Positions 22,002 to 34,600 of a stretch of 64,000 nucleotides of DNA are shown piece after piece; the stretch's first letter is position 1; each line of letters begins with the position of its first letter. The notes beneath the pieces are model-generated. The model made no database searches and was not told where the DNA came from. It worked only from the letters and a program-made list of their open reading frames with translations. The stretch spans positions 888,501 through 952,500 of the forward strand of contig JBAIAA010000815.1 of assembly GCA_037893245.1 (NCBI GenBank), read 5' to 3'. Made by a program: the position numbers and the translations under genes. Source of the stretch: Crossaster papposus. Taxonomy: Eukaryota > Echinodermata > Asteroidea > Velatida > Solasteridae.

Positions 22002-22422
22002 GTGACCTGTTCCAATGAAACCCGGACAAAGTCGCACAATGTGTTTTGTCACAATGTACTCCTGAAGTCATTTCGGGATGGATTTTACCATTTTGAGGTT
22101 TTAGCTTTTCCTAAGTCACTCACTATTAATCTACAATATCCTAAAATTTGAACAAAATCCGTCTACCAGAAGTGTGTTTTTTGTCAATTTTGTGAAACAT
22201 TTGTGTATAGAAATAATACGCTTTTCTGAACTTCAAAGCTGTTTATCTCATAATTAGGTTGTCAGGGTTTTATCACTAAATCCAGACCCCAGGGAAGATA
22301 GGTTGGGGGTACATATGTAAATGATACATCATTTTAAAGCTGAGAACCTAGAGAATTTGAAAAAATCAAAATCTGAAAAACTAAAAAGTCGACTTTGTCC
22401 GGGTTTCGTTGGAACAGGTCAC
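22002..22422. mobile_element. GTGACCTGTTCC-type MITE, copy 2
   Basis: 421 bp with the same 34-base ends as 9539-9960, flanked by ATAT on both sides. The internal sequence differs from copy 1 at only a few positions. Confidence 0.8.
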
Positions 22423-22661
22423 ATATGATCTACTCTCCCTTTTAGGACAGGAAACTGTGACTAATCATGGATCATTTGTGCAAATTTGAAATTTTGGTAC
22501 AACTTGTTTGTTCAATCAGTTTATAGTATTCATCTTGTTGCACAAACTTAAATCTTGCACACCAGTACAGTAGGCCTACAGTTTACATTTGAAATTCGTA
22601 ATTGTTAAGATCAGAAATCAAGAGTGCACATGTCAGTTTGTTTATCACTACATTTATTTTT

Positions 22662-25600
22662 TTAGCTTTCTGTACCAGAGTACCCAGATTTCTTGCCGCA
22701 AGTGAAGACGAACAGAAATCCGTCCTATTGAAAACACACAAAACAAAACAAAACAAAACAGATTTTTTGATTTATTTGAAAATGTGTTAGTGCGATGGTA
22801 AGAATATAATCTCATGAGGTGAAATTTGGAATGTTTCATTATACACAAAGTTGACAGTGGCGGCCCCCAATATTTGGGGGCAATATTGCTTATTGTCAAT
22901 GATCCAGAAATGAGGGCCACAAGCCTATATGCAGAATTCTATGTTGGCTTAACACTATCGACGACTGTATAAATGCATATATATGTGGCATATTTTGTCT
23001 AACAAAGTACCAATAAGATAATTAGTTTGCGGTAAACACCATGGTAATACTCTTTAACCTTTAGCGCAGTATATCAGGTAAAAAAGTCTGGTGCACTTTG
23101 ATGGATTTAGATGTTAACAATAGTGCATAAACAACCACAGTCCAAGACTATGAGAGATAATCCCTTTTGAACAATGACAGAGATGAATCCTGCTGTGTTC
23201 TCTGACCACAGACTCTGAAGCAGTTTGACCTTAATATTTCTGACCTGATGGATCTCGCTGCACTCTGCAGCCAAGTCACATTGACAAACGATGCAATTGG
23301 ATGCGTTTGGCAGGGTTTCTAGCCAAAATACCCTGGAGGGTTAGTGTGAAACTGAGATGTGTGGTTCTAAAAAGAATCAGAGGGAACTCAACATTTCGGA
23401 CAGTAGGCTTTGCCTGTCGTCAGGAGAACCACACATCTCACTAAAGAGCATTACCGTGGTGTTACCAAGGTGTTACCGCAAACTACTTATCTTATTGCCT
23501 TTTCGACGCGCAAACCTTTAAATCTTAAAGTACCAATGTTTATAATGCTTTCATTGACCAAAAATATGTCCACATCACACTCTATCTTCAACTTTTGTTA
23601 TGAATAAATTTGCAGATAAAAATGTTGGGGGAAAACTGGGGGCACTGAAAGGTGACAACCTCCCGACACAAATTCCATCTTATGAAACATTCGATTGCAG
23701 TACTAGCTGATAATTAGACTCGAACCAGCCAGCCGACCACGGCTAGCTCGGTGGTTGAGTGGCAATTAAGACTACTGCACGAAAAATAAGGATATCATGG
23801 GTTTGTGTCCCACCCGAGTCAGTGATTCCTTTTCTTCAAACGAATCCATTGGGACAAAACTGAGTACATGCACGTCGGTTTAAGGAGCAAATACTTAGTA
23901 ATATTAAATCACAAACATCACAAACACGATTAAGTGCAGTGCTATATAGTCACGTCAATCACAAATAAACAGGTCAAAAGAAATAAGTCTCCCCTGGGAA
24001 ATGTGCATTTTTCTGGAAGACAGTTTAGGCTCCTTAACCTGTTACACAAATGTAAAATGTAGTCTGAAATGTTACACATTTATTGTGCAAAAGAGTTTCA
24101 CCCAACAGTTAACCTTCGCCTTGAAATGCTGGCATTTATTAAATGTGATGACCAATAAAAAATGGCACTTTCTTGCATAGGGATTGGACAAATGGAGAAA
24201 ATCATGTTTACATAATTTTTTAATATTTTTTCCTCACTTCATTACATTTTTCTAAAGTGTACAAATGTAAACATGCATTTAATGTTTTTGTTTTTGTTTT
24301 TCATTTTATTACTGAAAGGAAAAGACAAAAAAAAAATTTCATTTCCACAAAACCTTTATGCTTTAAAAAAATTGTTTTGCTTGGGTGACTCTAATTTACT
24401 GTACTTCATAAATTTAGAAAATTTATAACAAAAACAAAAACATTAAATGCAGGTTTACATTTGTACACTTTAGGAAAATTATTTGAAGTGAGAAAAGAAT
24501 ATTAAAAAATTGTGTAAAAACATGATTTTCTTCATTTGTCCAATCCCTATGAAAGAAAGTGTCATTTTGTATTGGTCATCACATTTAACAAATGGCAGCA
24601 TTTCAAGGCGAAGGTTAACTGTTGGGTAAAACTTTATTGCACAATAAATGTGTAACATTTCAGACTACATTTTACATTTGTGTAACAGGTTAAGGATCCT
24701 AACTGTCTTCCATAAAAATGCACATTTCCTATTTGACCTGTTTAGATCAATGGTGAACATTCCTTGTTTTACCTGTCACCTACATGTAGCTTGCGTAGAA
24801 AATAGACTTATCCTGTTGACTCGAATAAAATTCTAGGCCAATCAAATTGGTTGTGCAAAATCTAAATTAACATTTTGTTTGGTTATTTCTTACCTTAATG
24901 CTAGTGAACAGACCGCCCCAGAGTTCTTTGTTGGGTATTAAGTCTGAACCTTCAGCATGCCGTGCAAACTTCATGAAGAGAACACCGCCGATAAAGTAAA
25001 TGACGATCAACAAACTTGCTCTGAAATGCGTCAAAGAAATCTAAATTAGTTAGGGGTAGGCTATGGCACTAATAGATAATGCAGTACGATTAACGCAATG
25101 TGCAGTATGGATAACGCAATGCGCGGTACAGACACATAGACCTGTGGACATTGCTTTTAAAACAACAGACTTTTACACATCACGCAGTGCGCACTACACG
25201 CTTAACTTATGATGGAAGAATGGATTTGTGCCCTTTAGGCAGTCGCCATACGACCTACAGGGTAGCAGTGTCTGACCTCTTAGCACATCCAGATTGAAAG
25301 TGTTAATTACCTTCACCCATCTCCGTTGGCGGAGCTTGTATTCACCTCTTTCTGTCTGTCTGTTTGTCTGTTTGCAGAATTACAGAAAAACTACTGGACG
25401 GATTTTAACGAAACCTGGCATGTTTATATGATTCCAATACATTATCAGATTGATCTGGACCAATTTGAATAATTAGGAGATAGGGTGTTTTGGCAGTTCG
25501 GAGGAGGTCTGCACTCTACCGAGTGCCCTTTTTCTAGGTTTTTTTTGGGTGAAGGGAGGAAAACTGAAGAACTCTGAGAACAAATATTGTGGCTCAGGAG

Positions 25601-28600
25601 CAAATCCAGAAAAAAGTGATGAGAGGCACTGTGCTGTGGTCCGCTTGTAAGTCCGACTCCTCATAGTCTTACGCCTCACAAGTCCGACAACATCTCATCC
25701 CCCAACCAAATAAAGGCCCATAAGTCGGACACCTCATAGGTCGGACACCTCATAGGTCGGACACCTCATAGGTCGGACGCCTCATAGGTCGGACGCCTCA
25801 TAGGTCGGACGCCTCATAGGTCGGACGCCTCATAGGTCGGACGCCTCATAGGTCGGACGCCTCATAGGTCGGACGCCTCATAGGTCCGACGCCTCATAGG
25901 TCCGACGCCTCATAGGTCCGACGCCTCATAGGTCCAACGCCTCATAGGTCCAACGCCTCATAGGTCCAACGCCTCATAGGTCCAACGCCTCATAGGTCCA
26001 ACGCCTCATAGGTCCAACGCCTCATAGGTCCAACGACTCATAGGCCCGACGCCTCATAAATCTGATGCCTAATAAGTTTGACTTCTAAATTTACTTTTTT
26101 GTCCAACGTCAGACTTTGGGCGTGTCGTGGCCAAGTGGTTAAGAGCGTGTTTTTTCTGTTCCACAGAGCGCGAGTTCGAATCCCGGCCGTCGAACAGTGT
26201 GTCCTTAAGCAAGGCAATTAAACCACTATTGCTTCGTCCTTCGGATGGGACGTAAAGCCGTAGGTCCCGTGTGTTGTATAATGCACGTAAAAGAACCCAG
26301 AAAAACATATATCGCTAAGGGGTTCGCCCCGGTGTTTCTGGAGGATCACGACAGCTACCTTCTTGTGGTGATCCTGCAGTGCGTTGATCTTCACATCGTC
26401 GAAGTTTGCACTTTATATGGAAGAAGAAGTGTCGAAGCTATAAAGCTATAAACACTATAAGCCCGATGCCTCACAAATTTGACAGCTCATAATTCAAAAA
26501 TTTCAGACTTATGAGGCATCCGAATTATGATACGGGCCCCACTGTGCCACCCACACTACCCATAAATCATCCGAGTTTTGAATTTTTCTGCTGGGCATTT
26601 CACAGCCCCCATAAATGTAGCTTAAATACATAACTACCTCCGTATTGTGAGCCACACAGCGGCCATCTTGAAATAGCCAGAACTAGCAAAAAACATTAGT
26701 TGCTAGGGACATGGATTTAAAGGGTACAAAAGCTGCTGTGTGGCTCACAATACACAGGAAGTTTAGTATTTGAGCCACATTTATGGGGCTAGACATTTCA
26801 GAGTCACATTTCAAAGCCAACAAATTAACAGTTTTACAAAAATCAGAAATAATTACAAAGAGACTTACACTATACAGATTACAGAGCCAGCACTAATACC
26901 TCCACTAGCAGGGGTGAGACACATCCCAGGACAGCAACACTCTGAAGTCAAGGTGAAATTCTGACAGATATTTTAAAGCAAGCAAGAAAGACAATCACTG
27001 AAATTATAAAGTCCTACTTTTCATACATCGACAATATCATAAGGAAATCACAATTTGTAAGGTCTTATAAGTCCATTGACAGGCTATTAAAATGATCTAG
27101 GGCTTATAAAGGCAATTCTTTCTCTAGGACTGTAGTCGAGTCATTCACAAGTCCAAGTCACTTCAGAAGCCTCAAGAGGTACAATAACAAAGTAATGCTT
27201 TTGTCAATGTTCATTTAAATAGCTTGCGAGTTCACTAAAGACTGAATGACCTATTATTGACTTGTGGTGCCTTGTAATTGACTTGTGACTAACTCGATTA
27301 CAACTCTGTCTTTATCGTTCTACAATCCCAGCCAAATCCCAGCCAAATCCCAGCCAATTCTCGCAGGGCTTTCTTTCGGACAATGTTGTCTCTCATTGCG
27401 CAGTCTGTGCTCCAGCTGCAGATTGAACATTGAATGGAAGAGTAGAGGTTCCGGCCGAGGATGTACTTATAGAGCCTGAAACTTGACCCATGGGGGCGTG
27501 CTTCCGGACACCTCAAATAGGAAAATCAGCGTGTAAAAGCTAATTTCTTAAGAAAATCATCCCGATAAAGGCCTTTGTACAATTGTTGCTAGAATATCAA
27601 TATATGGAAACTAAAAAATTGCATGACGTACACGGGAAATATCGTGCTAAAACTTGACCTCTCACTTTGGAAAATCTAAATATATGTGGACTCGTGGAAT
27701 CGAAACACCCGTACGAAGATTACAAAATATGAAATAATTTTGTGGTGGTCATTGGGTAAAAACTAAAACTTAAATAGGAGACTAAAATGTCTTTTGATAC
27801 ACACTTTTATTTAATATAAACTTAAAGGACTTATTTTCATTTACAAACAAATCTAAAATGACCGTTGATAAGAATTGTTAAAAGAGTGATCCAAACGAGC
27901 CTAAATAAAATCTGCAATCAATTGGATGTAGGTAGGTAAATCTTAAACTTTTTCAATTTTGTTTTCACGCAAGTATGTGAAAACAAACGTGATCGAACTA
28001 GATGACCTAGGAATGAAAATCCAAATGTGAAGGTCGTATTAAACTAAAAGTAAAACACATTTCCAACATAATTTGGAATATTGTTTTTTCTTGTGAAATG
28101 CCAAGATAAATTAAAACAAATGTTTCTCGGAGGCGAGTATAGTCAGAAATCATGCAGTCAAGAATTATAGCAAGAGAAACGGCAACCTCGTGTACAATGC
28201 CCATAGAAGGGTCACGAAGGGGTCCGGAAGCGCAAAGACAAAATTACGTACTTTCAGGTTCTAATTTGGTTGGGGATTGTAGCTTCGCATTTGACTTGTG
28301 ACGGACAATGTACATATCAGATATGTGTCACAAGATGGAAATGTTTGTTATGCAGAATTTTTGAAATGAGATTTATCCAATTATTCATACGAAAACAAGT
28401 GGAAACAAGTTTAACCCCTTTTTCCTTCTGTCCCTTCCGTTAGAGTTCCCAAGATTTATTTTATCGGCCATTTATTTTTAGAAAATCGTCTATTATTGCA
28501 CAGAAATCAAATGACAAATTGATACACAAAGAAATAGAGACTTACGTATTGGCTATCTTGTTGTGAATCTAATACAAGCGTAGGAGTCTTAGCCGTTGCA

Positions 28601-31600
28601 TCACACTTCAAAACGACTAAGGTACTCCTGTGTAAACAAGGAAAGATATAACAATGATAATATTTAATCCTTGTTTACACTCCAAAGCACTTCAATAGTG
28701 GTACCAAAAAAACCACTATATTTTTTACATGGCAATCCAAATCACTCGAAGGGAATGCCATAGGTAATAACCTCAGGTCAACTAGTTCTGCTAAGTCTAT
28801 CATGTATATCAACACTTATACACTGAAAAAAATAAAGCCAGATGCACCAACTACAGAAGTGTAATTCATGTACACAAAAAGATTTGTTCACCGCACTGCA
28901 GTTGGAGTGATTTGGCATAAATGGCTTCATACATGTATATGAATGCAAGTGGTTGGATAAAATATCAAAAAGTGCCATTGGGCCTATATAGGGCTGTGAA
29001 AAGGAATCATGTGCCTGCATGGGCTCAGTAAATCTCAAAATAATCCCGGCGTGAACTGGTTAACTTTGATTGTTTTTGTTTTGTTTTTTATGGATACCAA
29101 ATTTGTTTTTATCGGGTTCCCAGTTCCGAAACTACCCATAAATGCACACTTCTATTTGGGCCATACCACACAAAGTTAAGAATTTCACATTTCAAGTGCA
29201 AACAACACTTGGTTCAAACAGAATTCAATCTGCAGTCGCGCCAAACCAAAATAAAATCAAGTCACTCTGAGTTGCTTTATCGACTTCAGCAGTATAGACT
29301 TTGCCAAAGACGACAGTAATTGATATTGTGCACGTCGTGTAAAATCTTTTTAAGCGCGGTGATAATAGCCAGCAAACGACACTATTATAGACCAGCTCCC
29401 CAACTCATACTATTGTCTTTGCAAATGTTTTCTTTATTTCTCCGCAGGCTTTCCTAGCGATCGCAGAACGGCGGTTGTAAACATACGCGCAGCACGTACT
29501 ACGCACACCTACCAACAATTACTTTGTGAAGTAATAATGCAATGCAGACCCACTTGACTGCTAATGGGTAGTAGACTGCATGAAGCCGCTATGCATATTT
29601 GAAGATAAGGGCGAATTTGCATGAAAAGGTCACGCCCCATTTTCGCAGATTGTCAACACCGCACAATATCGATTACTGTTAGATAATGCAGATAAGTTGA
29701 AAACAATTAATAAAATAAATTATTCATTTTAAAGGTAGGATACAGCATTTGCAAATATCAAAAATATTTACTACCAAATTATTAAGAAATATCATACTCA
29801 TCTGAAAGTAAATAATTATTCTAGGCATCCAGCAATATGATTGCGATATATATCCTGTAATAATTCTGAAAAATAAAATTTTATAAAGAAAAATTTGCGA
29901 TCGCCGGACGGCGATCGTGGAAAAACACAAATAACATAAGAATAACTGCTCGAAGCCGGTTGACAACAAACGCTGTTTTTCGTTCTTTTCTCGGCATCCA
30001 TGATTGTAAAACTTTAGACAGGTCAGTTAAACGATATTTACTATGAAATACAACTCCTAAAATCTACCTATTCATGATAATTAGAGCAATTACCAATGGT
30101 GTATTCTACCTTGTATGGTGTATTCTAAGCATTTTCAACCTGCCGCTAGAGGGCACTAGAACATTTTATGACGTCACTGGTTACTTTTTGTAAAATACAA
30201 ACCTAGCCAGAAACTAAAACTCTTAAAAGTAAGTTTACTATTAATCTTTAATTAATTACACTATTAAAACAGCTGAGGCCAATTTCATAAAACATGTAAG
30301 CACCAACTTTTGCTAAGCATGAAAATTCTTCCTTGGGAAAAAACAGGGTTATAAACCAACATTTCAGTTGATTTTTATTGTTTGTGACTGTTCAGCTGTT
30401 TTTTGCTTTGAATGAAAAGCACGTGGAGTTTTGGCCGATAACCTGCTGTTACTGAGCAAGACTTTTGTTTGTGCTAAGCAAATTTGTGTGCTTACATGTT
30501 TTATGAACTTGGCCCCTGGACTCCAACAAACCCTTGTGTTGGAGTTTGGCTGGATGGGGATCGTTAGGGTTAAGATTGAAGCTTGTCTAATGGCAAAAGT
30601 GACCCTGAGAATGAAACGGGTAAAGCGTCTATGGCATTTTTGCTACAAGAACGAAAATATGAAATAAAAATAAAAGAACAAAAAGAACAAAAACTATTTT
30701 TTGCAAAAAAATAATTAAAAAAATTAACAAAAAAGACTGATATTTCGCCAAAGATCACACTTAATTGAATACGCTAGACCATTTCCCGTCTTTGTATTAT
30801 ATTATAATCACGTACAAAGCTACCTACCTCCAACTTGGCTCGCTCACCTCCAACTGTTTGTCAGGCTTAATTGTCAGGTGATATACTAATTAGTTACCTT
30901 GGGCTGCTCCCAGCATATTGAACATAATAGTCCTTTCCGTTGTCCTTCCATGTTGCGGTGACACCTCCAATGTCGAAGGTATTGGTATGTGAACTGTGTG
31001 ATCTCTGGCAACCCTGTGCATTCACACATTAAAAGTAGTATACCGTTTGCTTTTGCTGTAATTTTCAAAAATAGATGGGTTAGGGGATTCATATATTGTG
31101 GCGCGGACTTGTTGATAATATAGTTTAGTGTTCATAGATGCTGTAAAAAAACCACAACAAAATTAAGTTCTTGTTGTCAGGTTCCTTGACATCATTCAGA
31201 CGAAACAGAGCAATTTATTGATGTCAGGGAATCGCCAGGTACTACAATTGCCAGGTTAGCCAATGGCCAGACTAGTTGGCTGTCACTATGAAATGCCAAA
31301 CGCGGCTTTAGTAGTTGGCTTTCATTTGTTTTAAATAATTTCACCATTCCATTCTTAACCAGTTCGCGCCGGATGACGTATATATATAAACGCAAACATT
31401 TCCCCAAATTCAAAACGGATTACGCATAAACACGCCAAGTTCAAGTTCGAAAATGTTTGTCAGCAGCGAGCAAGGCCGGAAATGCGTGGGTGTGCTTCCC
31501 AGCACTATCAGCCTGAACACGCTTCGGATCGAGTTTCGTTAAAAATAATCCCGCTCGTGGGCTCGGCGATGTTAAAATAATCCCGGTGCGAACTGGTTAA

Positions 31601-34600
31601 ATTGTTCCATTCCATTCTTGAATTTTGTCATTTCATTCTTCAATTTCATCATTTTATATTCTTTAATTTCGTGTTTTCATTGGTCCATTTCGTCATTTTG
31701 TTATTTAATTTCATAATTGTAATCTTTAATTTCATATCCTTAAATTTTGTAATTTCATCCTTCATTTTCGTTATTTCATTTATCAACTTATACTAGCTCC
31801 ATGATCATTTTATATTCAATATCGTCATTTCATTCTTTAAATTCATCATTCAATCAGAGATTTCACCATTTCTTTTTAGACAAATTACCATGGTGGTTTC
31901 GAATTCGGCGATTCTGCATCCATTTCAGCTATTCTGCATTTCATTCGCCCAAGCTGCATTTTATTTGTCTATAGTTTAGCATCATTTCATTCGTTTAAAA
32001 GTATTCAACATTTTGCGCTTCTAGTTATAACAGCAGGACCGCGTAAACCGATTAACCTTTGACACGGCTTCAACAAGTGACATGGCTTCGCTCCCTTTTT
32101 CAAAAAAAAATGGTGAGAAGACTAGGCCTATTCAGGACTGGTGAATGGCATTCTCACATACACTTTACATACGCCAACAGTTGACTATTACGTTGCCAGA
32201 CTATTGGGGGGTGAGGGGGTGAGGGGGTGAGGGGGGGGGGGTGAGGGGGTGAGGGGGTGAGGGGGGGGGGGGGGGGTGGGGGGGGGGGTGAGGGGGGGGG
32301 GGGGGGGTGAGGGGGGGGGGGGGGTGTTTGTGTGTATTCACAAAATAGTGCATGCATATTAGGTTGCCAGTCACCAGTGCAGTCCTTATTAAGCATAGTC
32401 TTCTCACCAGTCTTTTAGAAACAGTGAACAATTCTTGTTAAAGCCGTGTCAAACCATGGTAAAAATGTTATCGGTTTAAGCAGTATACCGTACTGGTGTT
32501 GTAACTAAATAGTATCCCTAACTTAAGGTTCATCTGTGGAAAAAATTAAAAGAAGCTAATTTCAACTGATTTGGGTAGGTATGGGTATGGACAACTACCA
32601 AAAAAAAGGAAGGAGGGATAGGGGTTGGGGAACTTTTTTTATTAGAGGTCAGAGGTCATTGACCCCTCCCCAAATCCCTAAAAATTATATTTCAGCAACA
32701 AAATATGGTATATAGATAATCTTTGTGTCAACATGCACAGAATTACAATAGAAGATGACATCAACTAATTATTGACCCTTGGGACCAAATCCTGACCTCC
32801 GAAAATGAGGTCAAAGGTCACAAAACAATTGTATTACTAAAATGTCATATTTATATAGCAACAAAATATGGTATATAGATAATCTTGGTGTCAAAATGCA
32901 CAGAATTATGAAAGAAGATGACATAGAATAACTACTGACCCTTAGAAAAGAGGTCAAAGGTCAAAAATAGACGTATTACTAAAATGTCATATTAGTAAAA
33001 TAACAGGAAAATTACCATTACCAAATCTAAGAGGCTAATTTCAACTTATTGTGGCGGGTATGGGGGTTATTATTTATTCCAAGAGCAAAGAAGGAGGGGG
33101 AAATTCCCTTTCTGAGGGTCAAAGGTCTTTGACCCTGCACTAAAACATTATAAATTGTATCTCAGCAGCAGTATGTTTTTCATAGGCCTAGATGATCTTG
33201 GTGTCCAAATGCACAGAATTATACTAGGAGACAAACACAATATGAAATGGATTCTTCACCACCAAAATACGAGGTTAAAGGTCAAAATGAGCAATTGGGC
33301 GGGGGGTGGGGGGGGTGATTAAAGTTCATTAGTGTCAAATAGTTTGTGTATGTAAAGTATATGTGCATTTATAATCATGTTTGGTGTTTATTGGGAAGGA
33401 GCGTAATCATACATTCAGCCTACGTTTTTGTATTATTAAAACGATTCTCGGTCACATGGGAAGGACATTAAATTGAAGGACGTCTAACGCTGGGTTAGGT
33501 GGAATTGTTTTCTTTTTCTGTGAGACTATTAGGTTTTTTAGTTAAAGATGAAGTGCTTTTGCAAGAAAATAGCAAAGGGAAACCGGTTTATGCAGGCATA
33601 CTTAAGGGAATGATCAGTTTATTTGTTGTTGTTTGTTTGATCAATCCCAGAGTTAGCTGTAGTGAATCAGAACTCATTCTACTATGGGAAGGGGAGGGTG
33701 TTTATGGAAGTTGTCACAAGTCAGAACTATTTCTCATCGTTTTCATTATTGTTTTGGAGATGCTGCAACAGTTCTGCTGCGTGAAGTATCATGGGTTTGT
33801 ATGTTTGTTGCTGGTCTGCAGAGATAAATCTGTATATTTATGATTTGCTGGTATGCCAGCAGTGTGGTTGCGTAACTATATTGGCCAGAGCGTAATTCTT
33901 AATGTAAGTTTTTTCTTAGTGATATACGCTTCTGGGAAGTCAGTTCTGGCCACATTTTTTCTTCGAGGTTGCGGTCGGTAGGAGGAAGTGGGGGGGGGGG
34001 GGGGGGGGGGGGGGTTACGGGTACAAGTTTCAAGAGAACCCCTCCGTGTTTTTCGTTATTTTCTTGAGACGCGGTTCTGCTGACAAGTATCATATGAATT
34101 GTATTTGTGACTGGCAGAGTTAAATCTGTAATTGTACGTTATCTAGTGGGTATGCCCGGTATGCCAGAGAGTGGTTGTTTGACTGGCCTCTTCGGAGCGT
34201 AATTCTTAACTCTTTTTATTGGGGGGGGGGGGGGGGGGGGGGGGGTTGTGGTTTTTGTATGGCAACAGTGGTCCTTTGTTTTTAGTTCACTCAGTGATTG
34301 ATTATTACCGGTAATAATATGCCGTTCCCTTTTTCTCTCCTTTTTTGAAAGGGGAGCAGGGCATATTTTGTGTGCTATATTATGCACTTCATCAGTCACC
34401 ATTCTTTCAGTTTACTTTTCTTTTTCCTTGTTTTTATTTGTGTGTCGGTTTATATGACAGATTGCAAGGACAAATACCGGCTTTTGGGGGGTATTGATCG
34501 AAAGGAAGGCATCTTGACTTATTTATTTTGTTTTAGTCTTGAGAGCCATTTTTTTGATCATTGTTTTGTTCTTCCAATAGTTCCAATAGGATTTGCACAT

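Noticed and set aside
23370-23425. Hammerhead ribozyme (minus strand CTGACGA ... CGAAA)
   Set aside because: Core-like words occur, but extra bases separate stem II from the GAAA and I could not close stems I and III.
25715-26060. CRISPR-like array
   Set aside because: Units are contiguous with no spacers and the genome is eukaryotic; a minisatellite.
26110-26190. Possible Ser/Leu-type tRNA
   Set aside because: Good promoter boxes but no closing acceptor stem, and it is followed by a SINE core.
32154-32431. Polyproline open frames over G/C tracts (also near 223-435, 3373-3673, 33899-34402, 39052-39571)
   Set aside because: They are translations of homopolymer G/C runs, appear in several frames at once, and have no flanking domain or splice support.
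33499-33843. Hydrophobic 114-residue frame
   Set aside because: It crosses a tandemly duplicated repeat segment, has no domain, and the homologous second segment does not keep the frame.
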